This document shows, one piece after another, positions 1-7,662 of a stretch of DNA of 23,899 nucleotides; position 1 is the first letter of the stretch; each line of letters starts with the position of its first letter. The notes under the pieces were generated by a model. That model did not search any database. It saw only the letters and a program-made list of their open reading frames with translations, and had not been told where the DNA came from. The translations under genes and the position numbers were made by a program. The stretch spans positions 1 to 23,899 of the forward strand of contig JBMLOR010000180.1 in NCBI GenBank assembly GCA_049242865.1. Direction: 5' to 3'. Source of the stretch: CAIVPM01 sp049242865. Lineage in GTDB: Bacteria; Bacteroidota; Bacteroidia; Chitinophagales; Chitinophagaceae.

Positions 1-11
1 AATAATTACAA

Positions 12-194
12 ATGGCAAAGAAAGAAAATAGAGTACAGGTAATTATGGAGTGTACCGAGCATAAAGCAACTGGTTTACCTGGAACAAGCCGTTACATTAC
101 TGTAAAAAACAAAAAAAATACACCTGAAAGATTGGAATTAAAAAAATACAATCCAATTTTAAAGAAAGTAACTGTACACAAAGAAATTAAATAA
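12..194 (+). CDS. rpmG: 50S ribosomal protein L33 (bL33)
   Basis: This 60-residue basic protein is a structural component of the large ribosomal subunit. It opens with MAKKENRVQVIMECTEHK and carries the family-typical GTSRYITVKNKKNTPERLEL core and a KKYNP segment. Many L33 proteins have two CxxC zinc pairs. Here only one Cys (residue 14) is present, so this is the zinc-free form. It is followed 48 bases later by the DUF4295 gene on the same strand, a standard Bacteroidota arrangement. The rpmB (L28) gene that usually precedes it would lie just outside the window. No Shine-Dalgarno sequence is visible in the 11 upstream bases. Confidence 0.96.
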   Translation: MAKKENRVQVIMECTEHKATGLPGTSRYITVKNKKNTPERLELKKYNPILKKVTVHKEIK

Positions 195-242
195 TTACTT
201 TAGTACAAATCAATTAATTAATAAGTTTAAAATAGAGATAAA

Positions 243-416
243 ATGGCAAAGGCAGCTTCAAAAAATGCGAAAGTAAAAGACCTTAAAGCTTCTGCTGAAG
301 CTAAAAACTGGACAAAAGTTATTAAAAGTGTTCGTAGCCCAAAAACTGGTGCTTACACTTTTAAAGAACAAATTATTCATAAAGACAAGGTTAAAGATTT
401 CTTAGAAAGTAAATAA
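243..416 (+). CDS. DUF4295 small protein, probable Bacteroidota ribosomal protein bL38
   Basis: This 57-residue, Lys-rich ORF was read directly from the sequence. It begins MAKAASKNAKVKDLKA, has a central KVIKSVRSPKTGAYTFKEQI segment and ends KDFLESK. That core is the DUF4295 signature found throughout Bacteroidota directly after rpmG. From memory, a new large-subunit protein named bL38 was reported in the Flavobacterium johnsoniae 70S structure, and the size and linkage here fit it. Assignment of this family to bL38 is my inference. The gene shares a likely transcript with rpmG and ends 20 bases before a strong terminator hairpin, so it closes the operon. In other Bacteroidota I would expect ftsY next, but it is not here. 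Confidence 0.9.
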   Translation: MAKAASKNAKVKDLKASAEAKNWTKVIKSVRSPKTGAYTFKEQIIHKDKVKDFLESK

Positions 417-436
417 TCTAAGTATTTACAATATTT

Positions 437-466
437 AAAAAGCTTCACTAAAAGTGAGGCTTTTTT
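437..466 (+). terminator. Rho-independent terminator after rpmG-DUF4295
   Basis: A 10-bp stem (AAGCTTCACT at 440-449, AGTGAGGCTT at 453-462) closes a 3-base AAA loop and runs into six Ts at 461-466. One stem pair is a T-G (U-G in RNA) wobble. A-rich bases before the stem extend the pairing with the T-tract. It lies 20 bases after the DUF4295 stop. Confidence 0.88.
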
Positions 467-557
467 AGTTTGATAGAATTTGCCAACTGCAAGTAATCTT
501 TTTTGAAATTGCTTATGTAATTAGAATAATTAAGGCATCAGGTGATAAAATATTACC

Positions 558-1766
558 ATGAAACCTCAACTCTATCTCACAATTCCTACTCCTTGTCATG
601 AAAACTGGGATGCTATGACGCCCAACCAGCAAGGAAAATTTTGCCAAAGCTGCTCTAAAACAGTTGTTGATTTTACTACAATGACTGATGCAGAAGTACT
701 AAACTTTTTTAAACAAAATACCACAAACACTTGTGGTAGATTTAGCCATCATCAATTAGATAGAAATATTGTAGAACAAACTGCTAAACAAAAAAAATCA
801 CTAAAATGGCTTGTTGCTAGTATGTTTAGTTTGGCAATATTTACTAAAGCAGCAGCCCAAAATAAACTTTTGGGTAAGGTAAAATATAACAATTCGAGTG
901 TAATTAAAGAACCCAAAAAAGATTCAATTTTAAAAGGCGACACCATTTTAAATCATGATAGGAGAATATCCAAACAAATAATTAATACCGAAATAAAAAT
1001 TAATGATACTCCAACTTTAAAACCAAATAAAGTTGATGACCAGTTGATTTGTGCAACAGTAGGAGCATTTGTTGCAAGAAGCTACGATGCTGATGAGCCA
1101 TTTGTTTATATACCTCCTCCACCAGTAAATATCAATGGAATTATTGTTGATGAAAATCATCAACCAATACCTTATGCAACAGTTCAAATAAAAAACAAGA
1201 AAGGAACAATATCTGATAATAAAGGAAAGTTTGATATTGAAATAAATAGATTGAAAAATAATCTTGTTGTAGAAATTAGTTGCTTGGGATTCGAAACTAA
1301 AATAATAAACTTAAATAAGTACTCTAATGCCAATCTTGGTGTAATACAACTTAAAGCAAAATCTCAAGAGTTAAAAGAAGTTGTTGTAAATGGAAACTAT
1401 TCTAAATTAATGGGAATTGTTTCTTATAGTATTCCAATAAGCCATAAAAAAAATGTTGTACACGATACTTTGCAAAACATTAAAACATCGGTTAAAAAAC
1501 TTTTAGGTTTTGAAATGTTTACGGTGTATCCAAATCCTGCTAAAATTGGTAATCCTTTAACTATAAAACCAAAAGAAGCAGGCGAATATATTATTCAATT
1601 GTTCGATAATCAATCCAAATTATTATACACTCAAACTTCTGTTCTTAATAAAAATCAAGCTTTTCAAATTCCGTTACCTACTATAGTAAATGGCGTGTTT
1701 TATGTTAGACTTGTAGATGAAAAATCTAAAAAAACATGGGTTGAGAAAATTGTAGCAACGCTTTAG
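558..1766 (+). CDS. Carboxypeptidase-regulatory-like protein with N-terminal Cys motif and T9SS-like C-terminal domain
   Basis: The protein has 402 residues. Residues 1-60 hold a Bacteroidota-type Cys motif: C13 in TPCHENWDAMTP, C29-x2-C32 in GKFCQSC, then C59, which may form a metal site. Residues 83-100 (KWLVASMFSLAIFTKAAA) are hydrophobic and end in AAAQ, so they could be a membrane anchor or a late signal peptide. Residues 191-266 form a carboxypeptidase-regulatory-like beta-sandwich (GIIVDENHQPIPYATVQIKN). It is followed by EVVVNGNY (274-281), the linker sequence familiar from SusC-type receptors. Residues 320-402 resemble a type A T9SS sorting domain (VYPNPAKIGNPL near 323, then strands and NGVFYVRL). 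The gene stands alone between two non-coding gaps. The family is common in Chitinophagaceae-like genomes but has no assigned function. If the tail is real, the protein should be at the cell surface, which conflicts with a cytosolic N-terminus. Confidence 0.85.
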   Translation: MKPQLYLTIPTPCHENWDAMTPNQQGKFCQSCSKTVVDFTTMTDAEVLNFFKQNTTNTCGRFSHHQLDRNIVEQTAKQKKSLKWLVASMFSLAIFTKAAAQNKLLGKVKYNNSSVIKEPKKDSILKGDTILNHDRRISKQIINTEIKINDTPTLKPNKVDDQLICATVGAFVARSYDADEPFVYIPPPPVNINGIIVDENHQPIPYATVQIKNKKGTISDNKGKFDIEINRLKNNLVVEISCLGFETKIINLNKYSNANLGVIQLKAKSQELKEVVVNGNYSKLMGIVSYSIPISHKKNVVHDTLQNIKTSVKKLLGFEMFTVYPNPAKIGNPLTIKPKEAGEYIIQLFDNQSKLLYTQTSVLNKNQAFQIPLPTIVNGVFYVRLVDEKSKKTWVEKIVATL

Positions 1767-1795
1767 TTAACTAATAGAATAAAATATTTAACCAT

Positions 1796-1821
1796 AATTA
1801 TAAGTTTAGAAAATTATAATT
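1796..1821 (+). terminator. Weak AT-only hairpin, possible terminator
   Basis: AATTATAA (1796-1803) and TTATAATT (1814-1821) form a perfect 8-bp inverted repeat with a 10-base loop, 30 bases after the preceding stop. The stem has no G-C pairs, so its stability is low. In DNA this AT-rich it may be chance. The rest of the 1767-2010 gap shows nothing recognisable. Confidence 0.25.
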
Positions 1822-2010
1822 TGTTTGTTGATTCTTTGATTATAAAGCCATGTACAGTTATGAAAACAATTTGTTTGCAACTCTATTCTAATAGCTGCTC
1901 AAAAAGCCAGTGATTGTTTAAATTATTGCCATCATTCATCTGCCAGTATTCTTCACCATGTTAATTACACCATAACTTTTATATATTAGCACCTTATAAA
2001 CTTTTAAAAA

Positions 2011-3306
2011 ATGCAAACTGCTTCTAAAAAAGTAATTAATGGTTGGGCAATGTACGACTGGGCTAATAGTGTGTACAATTTAGTAATTACAAGTACCATG
2101 TTTCCTGCATATTACGAAGCTATTACAAAAGGTACTAATGGAGAGGTTAAGTTATTGGGTAGAACATTTATAAACACATCTTTATACAATTATACCTTGG
2201 CAATTGCTTTTTTAATTGTGGCAATTATGAGTCCAATTCTATCGAGTATTGCCGATTATAAAGGCAACAAAAAAGCTTTTTTAAGATTTTTTTGTACTAT
2301 GGGAAGCTTGGCTTGTAGTGGCTTATATTTTTTTAAGGCTGAAACCTTAGGCGTGGGCTTAATATTGGTTATTATTGCTTGTGTGGGATATTGGAGTAGC
2401 CTAGTTTTTTACAATAGTTATTTGCCCGAAATTGCAGCACCCGAAGATCAAGATAAAGTAAGTGCTAAAGGCTTTACTATGGGCTACATTGGTAGTGTAT
2501 TGTTGCAAGTAGTTTGTTTTGTATTGTTTTTTAAATTCACTTGGTTTGGGTTAAAAGATGGAACCTCTGCATTGCAAGTTTCGTTTTTATTGGTGGGTAT
2601 TTGGTGGCTGTTTTTTGCCTATCGATCATTAGCTGCTTTGCCAAAAGGAACACCAAGTGCAGTAAGGCCAGAAAATGGCATTTTAACCAACGGTTTTATT
2701 GAACTTAAAAAGGTGATTTTGCAACTTAAAGATTTACCCGTTTTAAAAAGATTTTTATTATCATTTTTCTTTTTTAATATGGGTGTGCAAACTGTAATGC
2801 TTGCAGCAACTTTGTATGGCAAAAATGAGTTAGCAATTCCTGAAACTAACTTAATTATTGCTATTTTGGTTATACAATTAGTAGCAATTCCTGGAGCAAT
2901 TGTTATGGCTAAACTCAGTGAAAAATTTGGTAATTTACAAGTGCTTTGCTTTGTGGTGTTAGTTTGGGCTGGCTTATGCTTTTTTGGGTATAAAATACCA
3001 AAAGGTAATATTACGATGTTTTACATTTTAGCTTGTTTAGTGGGTTTTGTAATGGGTGGCATACAAAGCCTTAGTCGTAGCACTTATGCTAAATTAATGC
3101 CAGAAACTAAAGACACTACTAGCTTTTTTAGCTTTTTTGATGTAACCGAAAAAATAGCTATCGTTGTTGGGATGTTTAGTTTTGGTTATATAACTGAAAT
3201 ATTCAATGGCTCGCAAAGGCAAAGTGTATTGGCATTAATGGCTTTTTTCTTTGTTGGCTTTTTGATGTTGTTGCTTACTATTAAAAAGCAAAAAAGTTTT
3301 AAATAA
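2011..3306 (+). CDS. MFS transporter, Atg22/UMF1 family
   Basis: This 431-residue inner-membrane transporter has about 12 hydrophobic segments. Residues 12-23 read WAMYDWANSVYN, the hallmark of the UMF1 family, which is related to the yeast vacuolar effluxer Atg22. The segment YWSSLVFYNSYLPEIA and the later GFVMGGIQSLSRSTYAKLMP are also characteristic. The yeast relative exports amino acids from the vacuole. The substrate of the bacterial proteins is not established, and I do not assign one. The DUF445 gene follows 21 bases later on the same strand, so the two may be co-transcribed. The start is the first ATG, and no Shine-Dalgarno sequence is visible. Confidence 0.92.
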   Translation: MQTASKKVINGWAMYDWANSVYNLVITSTMFPAYYEAITKGTNGEVKLLGRTFINTSLYNYTLAIAFLIVAIMSPILSSIADYKGNKKAFLRFFCTMGSLACSGLYFFKAETLGVGLILVIIACVGYWSSLVFYNSYLPEIAAPEDQDKVSAKGFTMGYIGSVLLQVVCFVLFFKFTWFGLKDGTSALQVSFLLVGIWWLFFAYRSLAALPKGTPSAVRPENGILTNGFIELKKVILQLKDLPVLKRFLLSFFFFNMGVQTVMLAATLYGKNELAIPETNLIIAILVIQLVAIPGAIVMAKLSEKFGNLQVLCFVVLVWAGLCFFGYKIPKGNITMFYILACLVGFVMGGIQSLSRSTYAKLMPETKDTTSFFSFFDVTEKIAIVVGMFSFGYITEIFNGSQRQSVLALMAFFFVGFLMLLLTIKKQKSFK

Positions 3307-3327
3307 AGATTCTCCTTTCTTTGCATC

Positions 3328-3930
3328 ATGCTTTTAAAAATTATTTTAATACCGCTTATATCAGCTTTTATTGGATGGTTTACCAATTGGATAGCTATAA
3401 AAATGTTGTTTCACCCAAGAGTTCCTAAAAAAATATTGGGTATTACTTTTCATGGTATTTTTCCTAAAAGGCAACAACAGTTTGCCGAAAAATTGGGCAA
3501 ATTGGTAAGCCAAGAATTATTATCGTTTAAGGATATTGAACAAAAAATTACTAGCCCCGAAAACCTAAAAAAAGTAATGCCACTTGTAGATGCCCATATC
3601 GAACAATTTTTAAGGGTAAAACTTGCCGATACAATGCCTATGATTAGCATGTTTATAGGCGATAAAACCATTGCTCAACTTAAAGGTGTTTTTATGCAAG
3701 AATTGGAAACACTTTTTCCTCAATTGATGAGTAATTACATGACTAATTTGCAAAGCGAACTCGACCTCGAAAAAATTGTAACCCAAAAAGTAAGCAATTT
3801 CAGCAGCGATAAACTCGAAGAAATTTTAAACGCCATCATGAGCAAGGAGTTTAGGTTTGTAGAAATTATTGGTGCAGTTTTAGGATTTGTAATTGGGGTG
3901 CTACAGCTAGTAATTGCTCAGTTATTTTAA
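3328..3930 (+). CDS. DUF445 family membrane protein
   Basis: This 200-residue protein belongs to the DUF445 (YheB-like) family of unknown function. It has an N-terminal membrane segment (residues 1-28, IPLISAFIGWFTNWIAIKML), the typical LFHPR and FPKRQQQFAEKLGKLVSQEL motifs right after it, and a closing membrane segment (about 178-200). Between them is a largely helical soluble region of about 130 residues. The N-terminal FIGWFTNWIAIKMLFHP stretch is the family signature. It lies 21 bases after the MFS gene. A TTTCTTTGC sequence just before the ATG looks like a degenerate Bacteroidota -7 box, so it may also have its own promoter. Its stop overlaps that of the convergent hutI gene by three bases. 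Confidence 0.9.
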   Translation: MLLKIILIPLISAFIGWFTNWIAIKMLFHPRVPKKILGITFHGIFPKRQQQFAEKLGKLVSQELLSFKDIEQKITSPENLKKVMPLVDAHIEQFLRVKLADTMPMISMFIGDKTIAQLKGVFMQELETLFPQLMSNYMTNLQSELDLEKIVTQKVSNFSSDKLEEILNAIMSKEFRFVEIIGAVLGFVIGVLQLVIAQLF

Positions 3931-5183
3931 TTAAAAAACTCACCGTTAATCATCACCTTATCAATAAAGTTTTCTCCAAAACTATAAGGCATATAGGCTA
4001 TTGATGGGATGGGTTTTGTAAAAATTAAATTAGCTTGTTTACCTTTAGTTATACTGCCAACTTTATCTTGCACATTCATGGCAAAAGCACCATTTATTGT
4101 ACTAGCATTAATAACTTCTTCTGGAAGCATTTTCATTTGAATACAACTTAATGCATTTACAAAATTCATATTTCCACTTGGGCTACTTCCTGGGTTATAA
4201 TCACTTGCCAATGCAATAGCACAGTTTGCATCAATCAATGTACGTGCAGGTTGGTAATTCATTCTTAAAAAAAAGGCCGCCGTAGGTAATAAAGTACATA
4301 AACCTTTATAGCCATTGGTGTATGCTTGGTGTAAATAATTAATATCGTGGGTGGTTAAAGTTTCTAAATGATCAAGGCTAAGAGCATTTAGCTCTACTCC
4401 TTTTTGTAATCCACCAATACTGTTCAGCTGATTTACATGAAGCTTAGGCGTTAAATTGTATTTTGATGCTGCATTGCAGATGGCTTCCATTTCTTGCACA
4501 TTAAAAAATCCATCTTCACAAAATACGTCAACAAAATCGGCCAAATTTTCTTCAGCAATTTTAGGAAGCATGTCATTAATAATTGAATCGATATAAGCTT
4601 CATGGTCTTGTTTATAAGCAATAGGATAGGTGTGGGCTCCTAAGAATGTTGCTTTTATGGGTATTGAAAAATTGTTTTTTAATGCTTTTATTACCCTAAG
4701 CATTTTTAATTCGGCTTCTACTGTAAGTCCATAACCACTTTTTATTTCTATGGCTCCTGTTCCTAATTTAATTACATTTTCTAAGCGTTTGCTGGCAAGC
4801 CTGTATAATTCATCTTCACTTGTAGCAGCTAATTTTGCTGCACTATTTAATATTCCACCACCTTTTGCTGCAATTTCGGCATAGCTTAAACCTTTTATTT
4901 TATCAATAAACTCTTCTTCTCTAGTGGCAGCAAATACAATATGAGTGTGGCTATCGCAGTAAGTTGGCAAAACATAAGCTTGTTTGGCATCTATTAAATT
5001 ATAATTTGCTTTATAGCTTTCGCTTAAATTTTTTTCTTCGCCAAAGTCAATAATTTTTCCATCTTCAACTACAATAAAAGCATTGCTGATGGAGGGTAAA
5101 TGGCTTAATGATTGGCCTTTTAACAACTCATTTTTTTCTCTCACATTCAGTAAGGCTCTTATATTAAAAATTAGGTATGCCAT
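3927..5183 (-). CDS. hutI: Imidazolonepropionase
   Basis: This enzyme hydrolyses 4-imidazolone-5-propionate to N-formimidoyl-glutamate, the third step of histidine degradation in the cytosol. The 418-residue length is normal for the family. The metal-dependent amidohydrolase motifs are present: HTHIVFAATREEEF with H79 and H81 as metal ligands and R88 nearby, KSGYGL near 148, AHTYP with H184, KLHVNQL with H249, and LASDYNPGSSPSGNM with D328 as a metal or catalytic acid. HutH, hutU and the formiminoglutamate enzymes are not in this window. The gene is divergent from the GT22-like gene, with 89 bases between starts, and has a TACATTTG box on its own strand. Its stop overlaps the convergent DUF445 stop. 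Confidence 0.96.
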   Translation of the reverse strand: MAYLIFNIRALLNVREKNELLKGQSLSHLPSISNAFIVVEDGKIIDFGEEKNLSESYKANYNLIDAKQAYVLPTYCDSHTHIVFAATREEEFIDKIKGLSYAEIAAKGGGILNSAAKLAATSEDELYRLASKRLENVIKLGTGAIEIKSGYGLTVEAELKMLRVIKALKNNFSIPIKATFLGAHTYPIAYKQDHEAYIDSIINDMLPKIAEENLADFVDVFCEDGFFNVQEMEAICNAASKYNLTPKLHVNQLNSIGGLQKGVELNALSLDHLETLTTHDINYLHQAYTNGYKGLCTLLPTAAFFLRMNYQPARTLIDANCAIALASDYNPGSSPSGNMNFVNALSCIQMKMLPEEVINASTINGAFAMNVQDKVGSITKGKQANLIFTKPIPSIAYMPYSFGENFIDKVMINGEFFN

Positions 5184-5223
5184 TTGTTTGTATTTTAAAC
5201 AGGGTTTTAATGTTTTTAAGCTT

Positions 5224-5231
5224 CAAATGTA
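5224..5231 (-). promoter_or_regulatory. -7 promoter box for hutI (TACATTTG)
   Basis: On the minus strand this reads TACATTTG, an exact match to the Bacteroidota TAnnTTTG consensus, 41 bases before the hutI ATG. No TTG element at the usual distance is evident. The same octamer lies before the haem A synthase gene. Confidence 0.45.
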
Positions 5232-5235
5232 ATTA

Positions 5236-5272
5236 GTAAAAAGTACCAACTATTTTTGTACAAACTTTTTAC
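5236..5272. promoter_or_regulatory. Perfect inverted repeat, candidate operator
   Basis: GTAAAAAGT (5236-5244) and ACTTTTTAC (5264-5272) are exact reverse complements, 19 bases apart. They bracket the TATTTTTG box of the downstream gene, and the right arm touches its ATG. Placement between two divergent starts suggests a repressor site, but a chance hairpin in AT-rich DNA is possible. No regulator gene is adjacent. Confidence 0.35.
5251..5258 (+). promoter_or_regulatory. -7 promoter box for the GT22-like gene (TATTTTTG)
   Basis: This is an exact match to TAnnTTTG, ending 14 bases before the ATG, so transcription would start within about 10 bases of the start codon. No clear -33 TTG is seen. 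Confidence 0.45.
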
Positions 5273-6769
5273 ATGTTGGCAAAGCTTTTATCGTTATACA
5301 CACAGCAAAAAAATACAATAAAATTGATGTTGTGTGTGGGGGTTATTATTCAATTGATTACTAGCTATACTGCAGTAGGATACTATCATCCCGACCAACA
5401 TTTTCAAATCATAGAATTTTCTGGTCACCAACTTGGAGTGCCAAATGGTACAAATTATATTTGGGAGCTAAAAGCACAAATAAGAAGCACAGTTCAGGTG
5501 TATATGTTTTCTGGGTTTTCGTCAATTTGTAACCTGCTAAGTATTACAGACCCATTTGTAAAAACAACCATCTTAAGAATTATAACAGGAATTTTATTGT
5601 GGTTATTGTTTAATACAATTGCTTTAATAATATCAAAACAGCTAGATAAAAGGTCAGCATTTTGGCTGGTGTTTATTGTAAACTTTAGCTGGTTTTTTCC
5701 TTATATACGCTCATTATTTAGCAGTGAAATTATAAGTAGCCTAGTTTTTTTTGCAACTGCTTTTTGGTATAGTAAAAGGCAGTTTGTTGCTGCAACTTTT
5801 CAAATAATAATAGTAGGATTTTTATTTGCCATTGCATTTTATTTGAGGTTTCAATTTGCATTTGGGTTAATTGGCTTTGGATTGTATGTACTACTTCAAA
5901 AGCAATACAAGCATATTTTACCATTACTAGTTGGTTTTATTTTAGGCGTTGTTTTTAATACTTATTTAGATTATTTGTTTTATAAACAATGGGTTTGCAC
6001 GCCATATTTATATTATACAGTAAATATTACACAGGGAAAAGCTGCAGAATTTGGTCAAGATGGATTTACTTTTTACATCGGTGTTTTGCTTACAGAATTT
6101 ACCATTTTGCCCATAAGTATTTATCTTTTTTGGCATTGGATTAAGCAGAGTGTAATTAATTTTAATAATGTTTTTGTACTGACTGTTTTGTTTTTTGTTG
6201 TTGGTCATTCATTAATATCTCACAAAGAACAAAGGTTTATGTTTCCTGCAATTATGGCCATGCCTTTTATAGTTGCAACAGCTTTGGGTAAAGTTGCTGA
6301 GCTTTATTATCATACAAAAACAATTATAAAATATACTTTTAGAGTTTGTGTTTGGTTGAGTTTTATACTAAATTTTATTATACTTATACTTTTTATGTTT
6401 GTTCCTTATGCACAAACTTTAAATTTTGCTAGCGAGTTAAATAAAAAATATAAACAGCAAACAATTACATGCTTGCAAAGAAGTCCACTAGAAACAGAAA
6501 GCCTTGCCAAATGTGTATTTTATAGTACAAATCTTAATGGAGTAAGCTATCAAAAAATATCAACTAACGATAGTTTGTTGCATCAAAAGCAACTTCCAAA
6601 ATATGTGGCAACAACTTTTAATCAGGTGAAAAATGATTTTAAAATGTTGGATAGTTTGGGTTATAAACCAGTAGAATTTGGTAACAAATTTGCTTGGAAA
6701 CTCAACCAATTTTTAATGAGTAAAGAGATAAATACTATCAATGATATTTGGGTGCTTTATCAGCGTTAA
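5273..6769 (+). CDS. Membrane glycosyltransferase of GT22 (ALG9/PIG-B-like mannosyltransferase) type
   Basis: This is a 498-residue multi-spanning membrane protein. Two motifs tie it to the GT22 family. YYHPDQHFQIIEF (38 onward, HPDQ at 39-42) in the first outward-facing loop matches the HPDE...Q motif with its catalytic acid and is followed by WELKAQIRS (64-72). HKEQRFMFPA (from 317) matches the conserved HKExRF sequence near the end of the membrane domain. Eukaryotic relatives transfer mannose from dolichol-phosphate-mannose to N-glycan or GPI precursors. A bacterial member would be expected to use a polyprenyl-phosphate sugar, but donor and acceptor are unknown here. A soluble tail of about 110 residues follows the last membrane segment. 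The gene is monocistronic, with its own promoter box inside an inverted repeat. Confidence 0.82.
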   Translation: MLAKLLSLYTQQKNTIKLMLCVGVIIQLITSYTAVGYYHPDQHFQIIEFSGHQLGVPNGTNYIWELKAQIRSTVQVYMFSGFSSICNLLSITDPFVKTTILRIITGILLWLLFNTIALIISKQLDKRSAFWLVFIVNFSWFFPYIRSLFSSEIISSLVFFATAFWYSKRQFVAATFQIIIVGFLFAIAFYLRFQFAFGLIGFGLYVLLQKQYKHILPLLVGFILGVVFNTYLDYLFYKQWVCTPYLYYTVNITQGKAAEFGQDGFTFYIGVLLTEFTILPISIYLFWHWIKQSVINFNNVFVLTVLFFVVGHSLISHKEQRFMFPAIMAMPFIVATALGKVAELYYHTKTIIKYTFRVCVWLSFILNFIILILFMFVPYAQTLNFASELNKKYKQQTITCLQRSPLETESLAKCVFYSTNLNGVSYQKISTNDSLLHQKQLPKYVATTFNQVKNDFKMLDSLGYKPVEFGNKFAWKLNQFLMSKEINTINDIWVLYQR

Positions 6770-6824
6770 TGATTTTGGTGAATTACTAAAATTTGTTTTA
6801 TAATTTTAAATTCGTTTAAAAACC

Positions 6825-6854
6825 TTGTCAAATAAGCATAAAGCCTTATTTTCG
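6825..6854 (+). promoter_or_regulatory. Bacteroidota-type promoter for the YdeI/OmdA gene
   Basis: TTG at 6825-6827 is separated by exactly 19 bases from TATTTTCG at 6847-6854. This fits the TTG-N19-TAnnTTTG pattern with one mismatch. It predicts a 5' leader of about 40 bases before the ATG at 6900. It is the best-spaced promoter in the window. Confidence 0.5.
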
Positions 6855-6899
6855 CAGCCCGAATTTTAATTCATCACAAAAAAATAAAGAAAGAAAGAT

Positions 6900-7568
6900 A
6901 TGGTGAGTGCATCTTTATTTGAAAAATTGCAATTGGTAGATCAAAAAAGTATCCTTATTCAAGGTTTACCATCTAGCATTGAAAAAGTTTTTGCAAAATT
7001 ATCATACGCAAAAAACGTAACGCCACTTTTAAAAAGCAGAAAAATTGACTTTGTTTTGGTTTTTGCAATTAATCAATCGCAATTGCTAAACATAATGAAA
7101 GAAATTTTGCCAGCAATGCACACCAACACAAAGCTTTGGGTTGCTTTTCCAAAAACTACCAGCAAAATTGTAAGTGATTTAAACCGTGAAGGTGCATGGG
7201 ATTATTTTACAGAACAAGGTTTTGAAAATGAAGAATCTATTGAAATAGACCACATGTGGAATGCTAGTAGATTCAAGAAAAATGAAAACTTTGTTGTAAA
7301 AGCCGAAAATGTAGAAGCAGTTAAAGAAAGAATTGAGTTAAAAGGCATTGAGTTTGAAAAGAAACTAGTGGTATTACCTATTGAGTTGGAAAGAGTTTTT
7401 GTAAAACACAAAAATTTAAAAGATTTTTTTGGCTCTTTAACCCACCTTCAACAAAGAGAATACTTAAGTTTTATAGACAGTGCAAAGCGTGCCGATACTC
7501 GCAGAAGAAGATTAGATACGGTTATCGAAAAATTACAGAATGGTAAAAAAACTCCAACTGAAAAATAG
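6900..7568 (+). CDS. YdeI/OmdA domain protein (bacteriocin-protection-like)
   Basis: The protein has 222 residues and is soluble, with no signal peptide. The C-terminal third (about 155-215) fits the YdeI/OmpD-associated (OmdA) domain: VLPIELERVFVKHKNLKDFF, then LTHLQQREYLSFIDSAKRADTRRRRLDTVIEKL, with the diagnostic basic run TRRRR. The N-terminal 120 residues have alternating strands and helices resembling a DUF3052-like fold (QGLPSSIEKVFAKL, KLWVAFPKTTSKI), but I recognise this half less firmly. In other bacteria OmdA proteins have been linked to bacteriocin resistance, but the biochemical role is unclear. It is monocistronic, with a promoter upstream and a strong terminator 24 bases after its stop. 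Confidence 0.8.
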   Translation: MVSASLFEKLQLVDQKSILIQGLPSSIEKVFAKLSYAKNVTPLLKSRKIDFVLVFAINQSQLLNIMKEILPAMHTNTKLWVAFPKTTSKIVSDLNREGAWDYFTEQGFENEESIEIDHMWNASRFKKNENFVVKAENVEAVKERIELKGIEFEKKLVVLPIELERVFVKHKNLKDFFGSLTHLQQREYLSFIDSAKRADTRRRRLDTVIEKLQNGKKTPTEK

Positions 7569-7591
7569 TGGCTAACCTCATCAATATAATT

Positions 7592-7625
7592 AAATGCTCA
7601 ACTTTTTTAGTTGGGCATTTTTTTT
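7592..7625 (+). terminator. Rho-independent terminator after the YdeI/OmdA gene
   Basis: A 12-bp stem (AAATGCTCAACT at 7592-7603, AGTTGGGCATTT at 7609-7620) has one U-G wobble and a 5-base T loop. It runs into eight Ts (7618-7625). It isolates this gene from pyrB. Confidence 0.92.
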
Positions 7626-7640
7626 GTAAACTAATCTCAT

Positions 7641-7648
7641 TATTTTTG
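7641..7648 (+). promoter_or_regulatory. -7 promoter box for pyrB (TATTTTTG)
   Basis: This is an exact TAnnTTTG match, 14 bases before the pyrB ATG and just past the previous terminator. A TTG at 7624-7626 is only 14 bases upstream, closer than the usual 17-23, so the -33 element is doubtful. No PyrR-type attenuator or leader hairpin is seen in the very short leader. Confidence 0.45.
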
Positions 7649-7662
7649 ACATTGTAACCTCC

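Noticed and set aside
1860..1913. 17-codon ORF in the gap before the MFS gene
   Set aside because: It is short, has no promoter-like box or recognisable sequence, and is expected by chance in a 244-base gap.
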